A stretch of DNA of 12,529 nucleotides. Origin: Pseudomonadales bacterium. Lineage in GTDB: Bacteria; Pseudomonadota; Gammaproteobacteria; Pseudomonadales; Litorivicinaceae. The translations under genes were made by a program, and so were the position numbers. Every line of letters begins with the position of its first letter. The first letter of the stretch is position 1. Below, piece after piece: positions 1 through 6,228 of this stretch. The DNA is taken from NCBI GenBank assembly GCA_012269655.1, contig JAAXJV010000002.1:1-12529 (forward strand), given 5' to 3'. The notes below the pieces were generated by a model. The model did not search any database, was not told the DNA's origin, and worked only from the letters and a program-made list of their open reading frames with translations.

Positions 1-78
1 AAACTGCCCATCCAGAATCCACTGACGAATTTGAAGGACGGCGCTTTCGACCGCTCGCTCACTAGATTTTGTATTCAT
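1..78 (-). CDS. GntR-family transcriptional regulator, N-terminal fragment (VanR-like by context)
   Basis: On the minus strand an ATG at 76-78 opens a frame that stays open to the window edge and gives 26 residues (MNTKSSERAVESAVLQIRQW, then ILDGQF). The pattern LQIRQWILDGQF matches the first helix of the GntR winged-helix domain, whose usual form is LRxxILxGxLxPG. Only the start is inside the window, so the effector domain cannot be seen. An FCD-type C-terminus is expected because VanR-type vanillate repressors belong to that GntR subfamily and are commonly divergent from vanAB. The gene is head to head with the Rieske oxygenase across about 50 bp, and a TGTATACA palindrome lies in that gap, which suits autoregulation and control of the demethylase genes. 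The upstream sequence has no strong Shine-Dalgarno. The GntR assignment is fairly good for so short a piece; vanillate as effector is inferred from position only. Confidence 0.68.
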   Translation of the reverse strand, partial: MNTKSSERAVESAVLQIRQWILDGQF

Positions 79-100
79 AATTACTTAAATTACACCGAAC

Positions 101-109
101 TAGAATAAT
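101..109 (+). promoter_or_regulatory. Candidate -10 region of the vanAB promoter
   Basis: TAGAAT at 101-106 matches the TATAAT consensus at 5 of 6 positions, and AATAAT at 104-109 overlaps it. No convincing -35 box stands at 16-18 bp upstream; TTACTT at 81-86 is a poor match. The element lies directly before the palindrome at 111-118. A regulator bound there would block RNA polymerase, which fits a repressor-controlled promoter. This is a visual call only. Confidence 0.35.
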
Positions 110-123
110 ATGTATACAAAAGG
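105..123. promoter_or_regulatory. Candidate GntR-type operator between the regulator and vanA
   Basis: The stretch ATAATATGTATACAAAAGG contains the perfect 8-bp palindrome TGTATACA (111-118). FadR/FCD-type GntR regulators often bind short palindromes of the TTGTATACAA kind. The site lies between the candidate -10 element and the vanA Shine-Dalgarno, and it is divergent from the GntR-family gene whose start is at 78. A close relative, ATAATTGTTTACAAGG, occurs at 10482-10497 in the other divergent promoter region. Binding is inferred; the palindrome and the match are directly visible. Confidence 0.45.
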
Positions 124-130
124 CCGCTCC

Positions 131-1156
131 ATGTTTCCGTTGAATGCTTGGTATGTCATTGCAACCGCTGACGAAGTTGCCGATTCACCCTTAGCTCGAA
201 CCCTTTGTGATATTCCAATGGTGCTGTATCGAGATTCACAGGGGCAGATCGTCTGCTTACAAGACTATTGCCCACACCGAGGGGCGCCTTTATCACTCGG
301 TCGAGTGAACGGGGATAACCTGATGTGTGGTTATCATGGGCTTGAAGTTGGACCCGACGGTAAGCCGGCATTTATGCCTAAACAACGCGTAGAGCGCTTT
401 CCCTGTGTCGAGGCCTATCAAACCATTGAATCAGGCGGCTACATCTTCGTATGGCCTGGTTCGGATCAGCCGAACGTAGCGCAAGTACCTGAATTGCCGT
501 GGAACCAACCTGAATGGGAATTTGGCGGCGGGAGTTTCCATATTCAGGCCGACTTCCGTTTGATGATCGACAACCTGATGGATCTCACTCATGAGAACTA
601 CGTGCACAGTTCTAGCATTGGTCAGCCAGAGATTGATGAACAACCGGTAAAAACGCGTCGCGATGGCGAATGGGTCGTCACGGAGCGCTATATGGAAGCG
701 GTCGAGGCGCCACCCTTTTGGAAACTCGCCATGCAACAGCACGGACTGGATACCGATCAGTTGGTTGACCGTTGGCAGGTATGTCGCTTTAAAGCCCCCA
801 GCACCATCATGATTGATGTCGGCGTTGCTCCGACGGGGCAAGGGGGCATAAACGCGCCAGTCGAGAAAAAGGTCCACGGAATTGTGACGGACTTTATGAC
901 GCCGGAGACGACCTCGAGCCATTTCTATTTTTGGGGGATGGCCCGCTCTTGGTCGATCGGAGATAACGAGGTAACCCAAGCCATTCAGAGGGGGCAGCAA
1001 AAAATCTTCACCGAAGACCTCGAGGTGCTGGAGCGACAGCAGAAAAGTTTGGAGCGGTTCCCGGAACGCAAATTGTTGATGCTAGATATTGATGCCGGGG
1101 GTGTCCAGGCGCGCCGTCAACTTCAAGCCATGGTGGATGCAGAGCACCGTGGATGA
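131..1156 (+). CDS. vanA: Vanillate O-demethylase oxygenase subunit (VanA-like Rieske non-heme iron oxygenase)
   Basis: Terminal oxygenase of a two-component O-demethylase, expected to turn vanillate into protocatechuate and formaldehyde in the cytoplasm using electrons from the reductase encoded next. The 341-residue product shows the Rieske [2Fe-2S] ligands CPHR (C47, H49) and CGYHG (C66, H69). It also has the mononuclear iron motif NLMDLTHENYVH, with bridging D151 and ligands H154 and H159; an acidic residue in FTEDLEVL (about D296) probably supplies the third ligand. The start MFPLNAWYV is typical of VanA proteins and has AAGG at 120-123, 7 nt before the ATG at 131. An in-frame ATG at 110 lacks a ribosome site and lies in the operator region, so I did not use it. 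The gene overlaps the start of the reductase gene. Other methoxybenzoate demethylases share this architecture, so vanillate as substrate is likely but not certain. Confidence 0.88.
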   Translation: MFPLNAWYVIATADEVADSPLARTLCDIPMVLYRDSQGQIVCLQDYCPHRGAPLSLGRVNGDNLMCGYHGLEVGPDGKPAFMPKQRVERFPCVEAYQTIESGGYIFVWPGSDQPNVAQVPELPWNQPEWEFGGGSFHIQADFRLMIDNLMDLTHENYVHSSSIGQPEIDEQPVKTRRDGEWVVTERYMEAVEAPPFWKLAMQQHGLDTDQLVDRWQVCRFKAPSTIMIDVGVAPTGQGGINAPVEKKVHGIVTDFMTPETTSSHFYFWGMARSWSIGDNEVTQAIQRGQQKIFTEDLEVLERQQKSLERFPERKLLMLDIDAGGVQARRQLQAMVDAEHRG

Positions 1157-2051
1157 CTTAAGACTGAAAGTTACCAAGCGTATTGAGCGCCCGGGCGATG
1201 TCATTGAGTTCTATTTGACCAGTGAAACGCCGCTGCCTGCCTTTCGAGCGGGAGCCCACATTGACTTGCGATTGGACACAGGCCTCGTTCGTTCGTATTC
1301 ACTCGTTGGTACTTCGCAAGATCCATTTTGCTATCGAATCGCCGTCAAGTTAGAACCGGCGAGCCGTGGGGGCAGCCAGTGGATTCATAGCTCCTTGGTC
1401 GAAGGCATGCAGGTATCTGCGTCTCTGCCCAAAGGGCGGTTTGCACTTCAAAATACCGAGGACTCCACCTTTGTTGCGGCTGGGATCGGTGTCACGCCGC
1501 TGATCGGGATGGCGGATGAGCTTCACGCTTCAGGCCGACCCTTTACTTTTTACTACCTAACCCGTGGACAAGGCGCCTTTGATCATGAGTTGGCAGGTAA
1601 GACTTGGGCCTCGTCGATACAACGTCATGACTCGTTGGCAAACGGGCGTTTTGATCTCAGCAAACTGTCTGGTTCCGGAAACATCTATGCTTGTGGCCCC
1701 GCTAGTTTGCTAGACGCCCTAAGTGCACAAGTGCCCAAGGGTCGCTTATGGATTGAGGCTTTCTCAAATGATGTCGAAACAACCGGCGGCGAATTTGAAA
1801 TTGAATTGGCAAGCAATGGCGAGGTGATCTTAGTACCTGAACATTTGAGTGCACTGCAGGCTTTGTTAGAGGCCGGCATTGATGCGCCCTTTGCCTGCGA
1901 AGAGGGTATTTGCGGAACCTGTGTGTCCCGGGTCTTGGATGGCCAAATCGATCATCGGGACGACTATCTGACGGAACAGGAGCAGGCAGCGCAGGATCAG
2001 ATGGCACTGTGCTGCAGCCGCGGTATCGGCCGCATTAAGGTCGAGATTTAA
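1137..2051 (+). CDS. vanB: Vanillate O-demethylase reductase subunit (VanB-like ferredoxin reductase)
   Basis: Moves electrons from NAD(P)H through FMN and a [2Fe-2S] cluster to the VanA-like oxygenase. Domain order is that of the phthalate dioxygenase reductase class: flavin domain with RSYSL (about 52-56), nucleotide-binding domain with GIGVTPL (116-122) and YACGP (184-188), and a C-terminal plant-type ferredoxin domain with C254, C259, C262 and C292. All four cluster cysteines are present, so the protein looks functional. The length of 304 residues is near the family norm. Two starts are plausible: ATG at 1137, used here, or GTG at 1149, which would give MDDLRLKV and align better with the N-terminus of known VanB proteins. 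Either start overlaps the end of vanA, implying translational coupling. The stop codon overlaps that of the convergent MFS gene. Confidence 0.87.
   Translation: MQSTVDDLRLKVTKRIERPGDVIEFYLTSETPLPAFRAGAHIDLRLDTGLVRSYSLVGTSQDPFCYRIAVKLEPASRGGSQWIHSSLVEGMQVSASLPKGRFALQNTEDSTFVAAGIGVTPLIGMADELHASGRPFTFYYLTRGQGAFDHELAGKTWASSIQRHDSLANGRFDLSKLSGSGNIYACGPASLLDALSAQVPKGRLWIEAFSNDVETTGGEFEIELASNGEVILVPEHLSALQALLEAGIDAPFACEEGICGTCVSRVLDGQIDHRDDYLTEQEQAAQDQMALCCSRGIGRIKVEI
2048..2051. other. Overlapping stop codons of convergent vanB and the MFS gene
   Basis: The tetranucleotide TTAA holds both stops: TAA at 2049-2051 for vanB on the plus strand, and TAA read from 2050 to 2048 for the MFS gene on the minus strand. 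There is no intergenic space, so any terminator for either operon must lie inside the opposing coding sequence. I saw no clear intrinsic terminator around this junction. Confidence 0.9.
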
Positions 2052-3223
2052 TGCAAGGTTTTCAAAAACTTCGATTGGGCTGTGATGCCGATCGCCACGA
2101 TGCACAGAATCAACAACAAAACGCCTGAGGATTCCCAGCGTCCTGTATAGGTGACCGCTGCGGCAACGATAGGCGGCCCAAACAACAGACCCAGACCCTG
2201 AACCTGGAGCATTAATCCATTAAAGCTTGTGGCAGATTGAGGGTTCGGGATTGACCGCCCTACGGCATGGAACATACAAGGCGGCGAAACCCCAGTCAGC
2301 AGGGCAGCACAAATCAACGCCAGTAATTTGATGCTCAACGGAAGGGATTCGACAAAGACCAACATCGCCAGCGGCGCTAGCAGCGCGTACGAGCCCATCA
2401 TCAGCTTTCTGGGCACAATTCCAGATTGCATCAGCCGCCCAGAGGCCAGGTTCCCGATCACATTCAACGAACAGAATATTCCGGTTGCTAGGCTGGCCCA
2501 AACCAGCGGCTGGTTTAAGGCGCTGTTGGCATAGTAGGGAACGAATTGCAGAACCGTATGGAATAGCCATGAATGAATGGCAAACACCGCACCGACAGAG
2601 TACAGAACCGGCGTTCGTAGTGCTTGGCGAACACCTACCCAGTAGGGTTTGAGCCGAACAGGCTGTTGATCGGCAGGCGCCCAGCGCAGTAGGCAGAGCA
2701 TCGCGATGACGGATAGCACGGTAGAAACAAACCACAGTGTGTGCCAATCAGCAGACGCGCCCACACTGGAACCGACAAACAAGGCGGTCGCGGTGCCGGC
2801 AGGCAGAAAACCACCCCAAATGCCCATCAGCGTCTGTCGGGAGTCGGATTGGGTATTGAGAACAATCAGGACAGGGCCTGCAATCATTGTAATGACAAAT
2901 GCGGTGCCTTCAAGAATACGGCCCAACCATAGTGCCCATTGGCAATCTGAAGTCAGCACCAATAGCCCACCACAAAAAGCCAATATCAACGCCGACAAAA
3001 GACTGCGCCGAGCACCAAATGCGCTCAACAGGGCGCCAATCAATAAGCCGCCAACCACCAACATGATGCTAAATGCAGCAACAAGCCAAGAGCCAACGTT
3101 GAGTGTCCAACTGAATTGCTCAATCAAGATAGGCAGCACGGGAGCCAATTTTGCGGTATTGATGCCCGAGATTGCCCCGGCGAATGTAACCGCCAGGGTG
3201 AGCTTTAAATCGGCTGAGTTCAC
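2048..3223 (-). CDS. MFS transporter, probable aromatic-acid or organic-anion permease
   Basis: A 391-residue, very hydrophobic protein with about twelve predicted membrane segments in two halves, fitting the major facilitator superfamily; it resembles the CynX/NimT-like branch of short, compact permeases. Between the second and third segments GALLSAFGARRSL (63-75) is a motif-A-like loop, and GRILEG (101-106) fits the fourth segment. The start is a GTG at 3221-3223, 8 bp after the dctM stop and without a clear Shine-Dalgarno, so translation may be coupled to dctM. As the last gene of the minus-strand block it probably imports, or exports to relieve toxicity, a substrate or intermediate of the same pathway such as vanillate, protocatechuate or ferulate. 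The substrate cannot be read from the sequence. Its stop overlaps that of vanB. Confidence 0.75.
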   Translation of the reverse strand: MNSADLKLTLAVTFAGAISGINTAKLAPVLPILIEQFSWTLNVGSWLVAAFSIMLVVGGLLIGALLSAFGARRSLLSALILAFCGGLLVLTSDCQWALWLGRILEGTAFVITMIAGPVLIVLNTQSDSRQTLMGIWGGFLPAGTATALFVGSSVGASADWHTLWFVSTVLSVIAMLCLLRWAPADQQPVRLKPYWVGVRQALRTPVLYSVGAVFAIHSWLFHTVLQFVPYYANSALNQPLVWASLATGIFCSLNVIGNLASGRLMQSGIVPRKLMMGSYALLAPLAMLVFVESLPLSIKLLALICAALLTGVSPPCMFHAVGRSIPNPQSATSFNGLMLQVQGLGLLFGPPIVAAAVTYTGRWESSGVLLLILCIVAIGITAQSKFLKTLH

Positions 3224-3231
3224 GGCAATCG

Positions 3232-4548
3232 TTAACTAATGATGCCCCAGGTGAGCACTGGGAACATTAACAACAATGCGACGCGTATGAAGTCAGACGC
3301 CAGGAAGGGCATCACACCTCGGAAGGTATCGCTCATCGGGACGCCATCGGCCAATTTGCTGATCACGAACACGTTCATGCCGACGGGCGGGGTAATCATG
3401 CCCACCTCCACAACAATCAAACAGATAATGCCGAACCACAAAGCCGTTTGCTCATAGGTCATTCCGAAATCCAAACCCATAACAGCAGGGAAGAAAATCG
3501 GCACCGTCAGTAGAATCATCGACAACGAATCCATCAGGCAGCCTAAGACCAGATACACGAGCAAAATCACGATCAAGATCATCATCGGCGAAGTATCGAT
3601 TCCGATGATCCAGTCGGCTAGGCCTTGAGGTAAGCCCGATAGACTCAAGAAGGCGTTGAAGATATCAGCGCCCAAAATAATCACAAAGATCATGCCGGTG
3701 TTCGTCGCGGTCTGCAGTAGACACTGCAAAAACCCAGCTCGATCAATTTCGCGGTTAATGATGGCAATCACCAGGGTGCCTAGAACACCAAACGCCGCCG
3801 CTTCGGTTGGAGTGAAAATGCCCGAATAGATGCCACCCAACACGCCGACGAACAGAATGATTGCTGGAATTAAATTAATAAGCGCGGTTTTCCGCTCCGC
3901 CCAAGTGGCCCGTATTGCTTTATCAGCATACTCAGGCTTTAACTTGACGGTGATGGCAATCACCAACATGTAGCCTAGGACGGCCATGATACCGGGCACC
4001 ATGGCAGCCATGAAAAGCTTGACGATATTTTGCTCAGTTAAGATCGCATAGATGATTAAAACGATGGATGGAGGAATCAGAATGCCCAGCGTGCCGCCGG
4101 CCGCTAGTGCTCCTGTTGCCAAGGCGCCGTGATATCCGTGACGTTTCATTTCGGGTAGGGAGACTTGCCCCATGGTGGCTGCGGTGGCCAATGAACTGCC
4201 GCAGATCGCGCCAAAAAGGCCACACCCACCCACGGCGGCCAAGGCTAGCCCACCACGGTAGTGACCAATAAATGCATTGACACCATCAAATAAGGATTTG
4301 CTCAAGCCAGATCTGGCCGCCAGATTCCCCATCAACAGGAACAGCGGAATCACCGAAAATGAATGGCTGGCGAGCTGACCAAAAGTTGAGCCCTTTAGGT
4401 AGTAACCCAGCGTAGTGATGTCATCAATGATTCCGTAACCAATCGCGCCGGACAGCATCATGGCAATGCCGATGGGCATGCGCAAAAACATGATCGTTAG
4501 CATAAAAAGGATCATCAGACCCGCGATCATTTCGTCTGAGAAATCCAT
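3232..4548 (-). CDS. dctM: TRAP transporter large permease subunit (DctM family)
   Basis: The 438-residue product is the main membrane channel of a tripartite ATP-independent periplasmic transporter, which uses a sodium or proton gradient to move a carboxylate delivered by the periplasmic binding protein. Family landmarks are visible: FGAICGSSLATAATMG (112-127), GILIPPSI (155-162), GIFTPTEAAAFG (243-254) and ITPPVGMNVFVI (385-396). Two related halves of hairpin and membrane segments are evident, and the length is normal. It starts 2 bp after the dctQ stop with only a weak ribosome site, which suggests coupling with dctQ. It is followed after 8 bp by the MFS gene. Placement beside the feruloyl-CoA synthase module suggests an aromatic acid substrate, as for hydroxycinnamate-binding TRAP systems known in other proteobacteria. 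Family assignment is firm; the substrate is inferred. Confidence 0.93.
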   Translation of the reverse strand: MDFSDEMIAGLMILFMLTIMFLRMPIGIAMMLSGAIGYGIIDDITTLGYYLKGSTFGQLASHSFSVIPLFLLMGNLAARSGLSKSLFDGVNAFIGHYRGGLALAAVGGCGLFGAICGSSLATAATMGQVSLPEMKRHGYHGALATGALAAGGTLGILIPPSIVLIIYAILTEQNIVKLFMAAMVPGIMAVLGYMLVIAITVKLKPEYADKAIRATWAERKTALINLIPAIILFVGVLGGIYSGIFTPTEAAAFGVLGTLVIAIINREIDRAGFLQCLLQTATNTGMIFVIILGADIFNAFLSLSGLPQGLADWIIGIDTSPMMILIVILLVYLVLGCLMDSLSMILLTVPIFFPAVMGLDFGMTYEQTALWFGIICLIVVEVGMITPPVGMNVFVISKLADGVPMSDTFRGVMPFLASDFIRVALLLMFPVLTWGIIS

Positions 4549-4550
4549 TG

Positions 4551-5042
4551 TTAAGCTCGTTTAAATCGGGTTATCGGAGTTAAAAGTCCGGCGATGGCCG
4601 TCATGCCACAACCAAACGAAATACTGTAGTAGAACCAACTCTCTTTCATGCGCAACATCATAGTTTCGTTGCCGTATTTGCCCGCATCGATTCCACCTTT
4701 AAAGGCTTGTATGGCCAGGGCAGCCATCAATACGGCCAACAGTAAGTCGCCTACACTATCGAAGCGGTTCTTGAATTTTTGAGAGGCGTTGGCGGTAAAC
4801 ACGTCAACGATGACGTTCCCGTAACACATCTGGCAAAAGGGAAGACTGAAGCTCACCACGACTGCCGTAAACATTTGAATAATTTCGGTGTCGCCTGTAA
4901 CCGGCATCGACATTGAGAAACGTCCTGCCACACTGATCACAGTCATGATCGACATTGCAATTAAGATTAAGCCAGCCAATCCGGCGAGCCACGCTGTGGC
5001 TCGCTCGAATTGTTTACTTAATGTGTAAATACCATTAAGCAT
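4551..5042 (-). CDS. dctQ: TRAP transporter small permease subunit (DctQ family)
   Basis: A 163-residue membrane protein with four predicted segments (about 18-40, 55-72, 98-115 and 135-156), the standard size and topology of the small TRAP subunit. DctQ proteins pair with the large permease and help dock the substrate-binding protein. The region VTGDTEIIQMF (48-58), with its acidic residues ahead of the second segment, resembles the conserved E-[IL]-x-x motif of the family. The gene lies between dctP (8 bp upstream) and dctM (2 bp downstream), the usual P-Q-M order. There is no strong Shine-Dalgarno before the ATG, consistent with translational coupling in the operon. The identification rests on size, topology and position more than on sequence motifs, because this subunit diverges quickly. 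Confidence 0.88.
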   Translation of the reverse strand: MLNGIYTLSKQFERATAWLAGLAGLILIAMSIMTVISVAGRFSMSMPVTGDTEIIQMFTAVVVSFSLPFCQMCYGNVIVDVFTANASQKFKNRFDSVGDLLLAVLMAALAIQAFKGGIDAGKYGNETMMLRMKESWFYYSISFGCGMTAIAGLLTPITRFKRA

Positions 5043-5050
5043 CGGATCGC

Positions 5051-6088
5051 TTACTTGCTGTATTGATCAAGCAGGTCGCTGGCTGACTTAACCAAAGCCG
5101 CGCCGTCCATGCCCTTGCCGTTCATCTCGTCGATCCAAGCCGTCGCAACACCTGCAGTGGCTTTTTGGATTTTGGTGACTTCGGCCGTTGCCATTTGATG
5201 GCGCTGAGCTTTCTCGTCGATCAATTTACGACCCACGTTTTCCGCATTCTTAAAGAATTCACCGCCTTTCTGTGCCCAAGCCATGCCTGAGTGATCATCG
5301 ATGACTTTCTTCAGTTCCGCATCCAAAGACTCGTATTTGGCTTTGTTCATGCCCAGCAAGAACACAGAGGTGTACAAGCCACGGCCGTCTTCGCTTTGCA
5401 TTTCAACCGCATGGTCAACCAATTCGTGTACGCGCAGCGCAGGAACGATTTCAAACGGAATCACGGTGCCATCGATCACGCCTTTTGATAGGGCTTGAGG
5501 CATTTCCGGAATCGGCATACCCACCGGGGTTGCGCCCATCGCTTCCAGGGCCGAACCCACCGGGCGGCTGGGATTACGAATTTTCTTGCCTTCGAAATCA
5601 GCCAGGGTCAGGTAGGGCTCGTCCTTGCTGTATACAACACCGCGATCGTGTGTCCAGAAGAACAGAGGGTGCATGTCTGCAAACTCTTTTTGAACCGCTT
5701 CGTTTTGTTCGTAATACGCCTGTAGCGCTTGTGAAGTTTGTTCAGCGTCGGTGACCATGAAGGGCAATTCAAACGCAGAGATAGCTGGGAAGCGTCCAGG
5801 TGTATAGCCAGGTAGTGTCCAGATGATGTCGACAAATCCATCTTGCACTTGGTCTACCAACGCAGGCGGCTTGCCGCCCAGTGACATGCCACCGTACAAC
5901 TTAACTTCCATACGTCCGTTGGATGCCTTTTCAATCGACTCAATCCAGCCTGCAAAAAACTTCGACAGTGCAGGGGCCTGCGGAGGCAAGAACGTGTGCA
6001 TTTTCAGGGTGACGTCGGCTGCCTGAGCAGTAAGCGCACCAGCAGACAGAGCTACCGCAGCAGTGAATGCTGCCATCTTCTTCATCAT
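5051..6088 (-). CDS. dctP: TRAP transporter periplasmic solute-binding protein (DctP family), probable aromatic-acid binder
   Basis: Binds the substrate in the periplasm and hands it to the DctQM permease. The N-terminus is a Sec signal peptide: basic MMKK, a hydrophobic core, and an AQA-AD cleavage site after about residue 23. The mature part begins DVTLKMHTF, typical of DctP proteins. GKKIRNPSR (about 167-175) carries the family's conserved arginine (R171) that usually holds the ligand carboxylate, followed by GMPIPEMPQALSKGVIDG (190-207), another DctP hallmark. Three starts are possible at 6094, 6088 and 6085. AGGA at 6100-6097 lies only 2 nt from the first but 8 nt from 6088, so 6088 is used. 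It is the first gene of the transport part, after a gap of about 140 bp with no coding sequence, so it may have its own promoter. Ligand identity (ferulate, coumarate or vanillate) is inferred from neighbours only. Confidence 0.92.
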   Translation of the reverse strand: MMKKMAAFTAAVALSAGALTAQAADVTLKMHTFLPPQAPALSKFFAGWIESIEKASNGRMEVKLYGGMSLGGKPPALVDQVQDGFVDIIWTLPGYTPGRFPAISAFELPFMVTDAEQTSQALQAYYEQNEAVQKEFADMHPLFFWTHDRGVVYSKDEPYLTLADFEGKKIRNPSRPVGSALEAMGATPVGMPIPEMPQALSKGVIDGTVIPFEIVPALRVHELVDHAVEMQSEDGRGLYTSVFLLGMNKAKYESLDAELKKVIDDHSGMAWAQKGGEFFKNAENVGRKLIDEKAQRHQMATAEVTKIQKATAGVATAWIDEMNGKGMDGAALVKSASDLLDQYSK

Positions 6089-6228
6089 GATCATTTTCCT
6101 TTTTCTTATTGCACCTCTAACGAGTAGAGGCTTTCCTCAACTTACCAATCCGAATTTAGGGTTTTATCCTCTCTAAGCGCAATCCAAAAAACCAACATAC
6201 GCATTAGTTTCTTAGACAGACAGAGGTT
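6089..6228 (-). other. Intergenic leader between the amidohydrolase gene and dctP
   Basis: About 140 bp without a gene, the only sizeable gap in the minus-strand block. Near dctP it holds the AGGA ribosome site (6097-6100) and a small perfect hairpin (6114-6130). Read on the minus strand, GGATAAAACC around 6165-6174 offers a weak -10-like GATAAA, but no proper -35 sits at the right distance. A TTTTTT run at 6186-6191 is not preceded by a GC-rich stem, so it is not a convincing terminator. A separate promoter for the TRAP genes is plausible but not demonstrated. Confidence 0.5.
6114..6130 (-). repeat. Small inverted repeat (hairpin) in the dctP leader
   Basis: CCTCTA at 6114-6119 and TAGAGG at 6125-6130 are perfect complements around a 5-nt loop, giving a 6-bp stem. 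In the dctP direction it is followed by an A-rich stretch, not a T-run, so it does not look like an intrinsic terminator. It stands about 13 nt upstream of the dctP ribosome site and could shape mRNA stability or initiation. A 6-bp stem can also arise by chance. Confidence 0.4.

Noticed and set aside
110..130. Upstream ATG adding seven residues to the Rieske oxygenase
   Set aside because: It overlaps the palindrome and candidate -10 region and has no Shine-Dalgarno; VanA proteins begin at the MFP residues coded from 131.
431..1000. 189-codon open frame on the minus strand inside vanA
   Set aside because: It lies wholly antisense to a gene with intact Rieske and iron-binding motifs, its translation shows no recognisable domain, and no ribosome site supports it.
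2706..3239. 177-codon plus-strand open frame opposite the MFS gene
   Set aside because: It is antisense to a clear membrane protein gene, has low-complexity composition (many N, T, P, A), and no initiation signals.
5629..5636. Second TGTATACA palindrome inside dctP
   Set aside because: It is in coding sequence (the VVYSKD region), lacks the ATAAT and GG flanks, and an 8-mer can recur by chance.
6178..6196. Sigma-54-like GG...GC element on the minus strand in the dctP leader
   Set aside because: The GG and GC pairs are separated by 11 nt instead of the required 10, and the rest of the -24/-12 consensus is poor.
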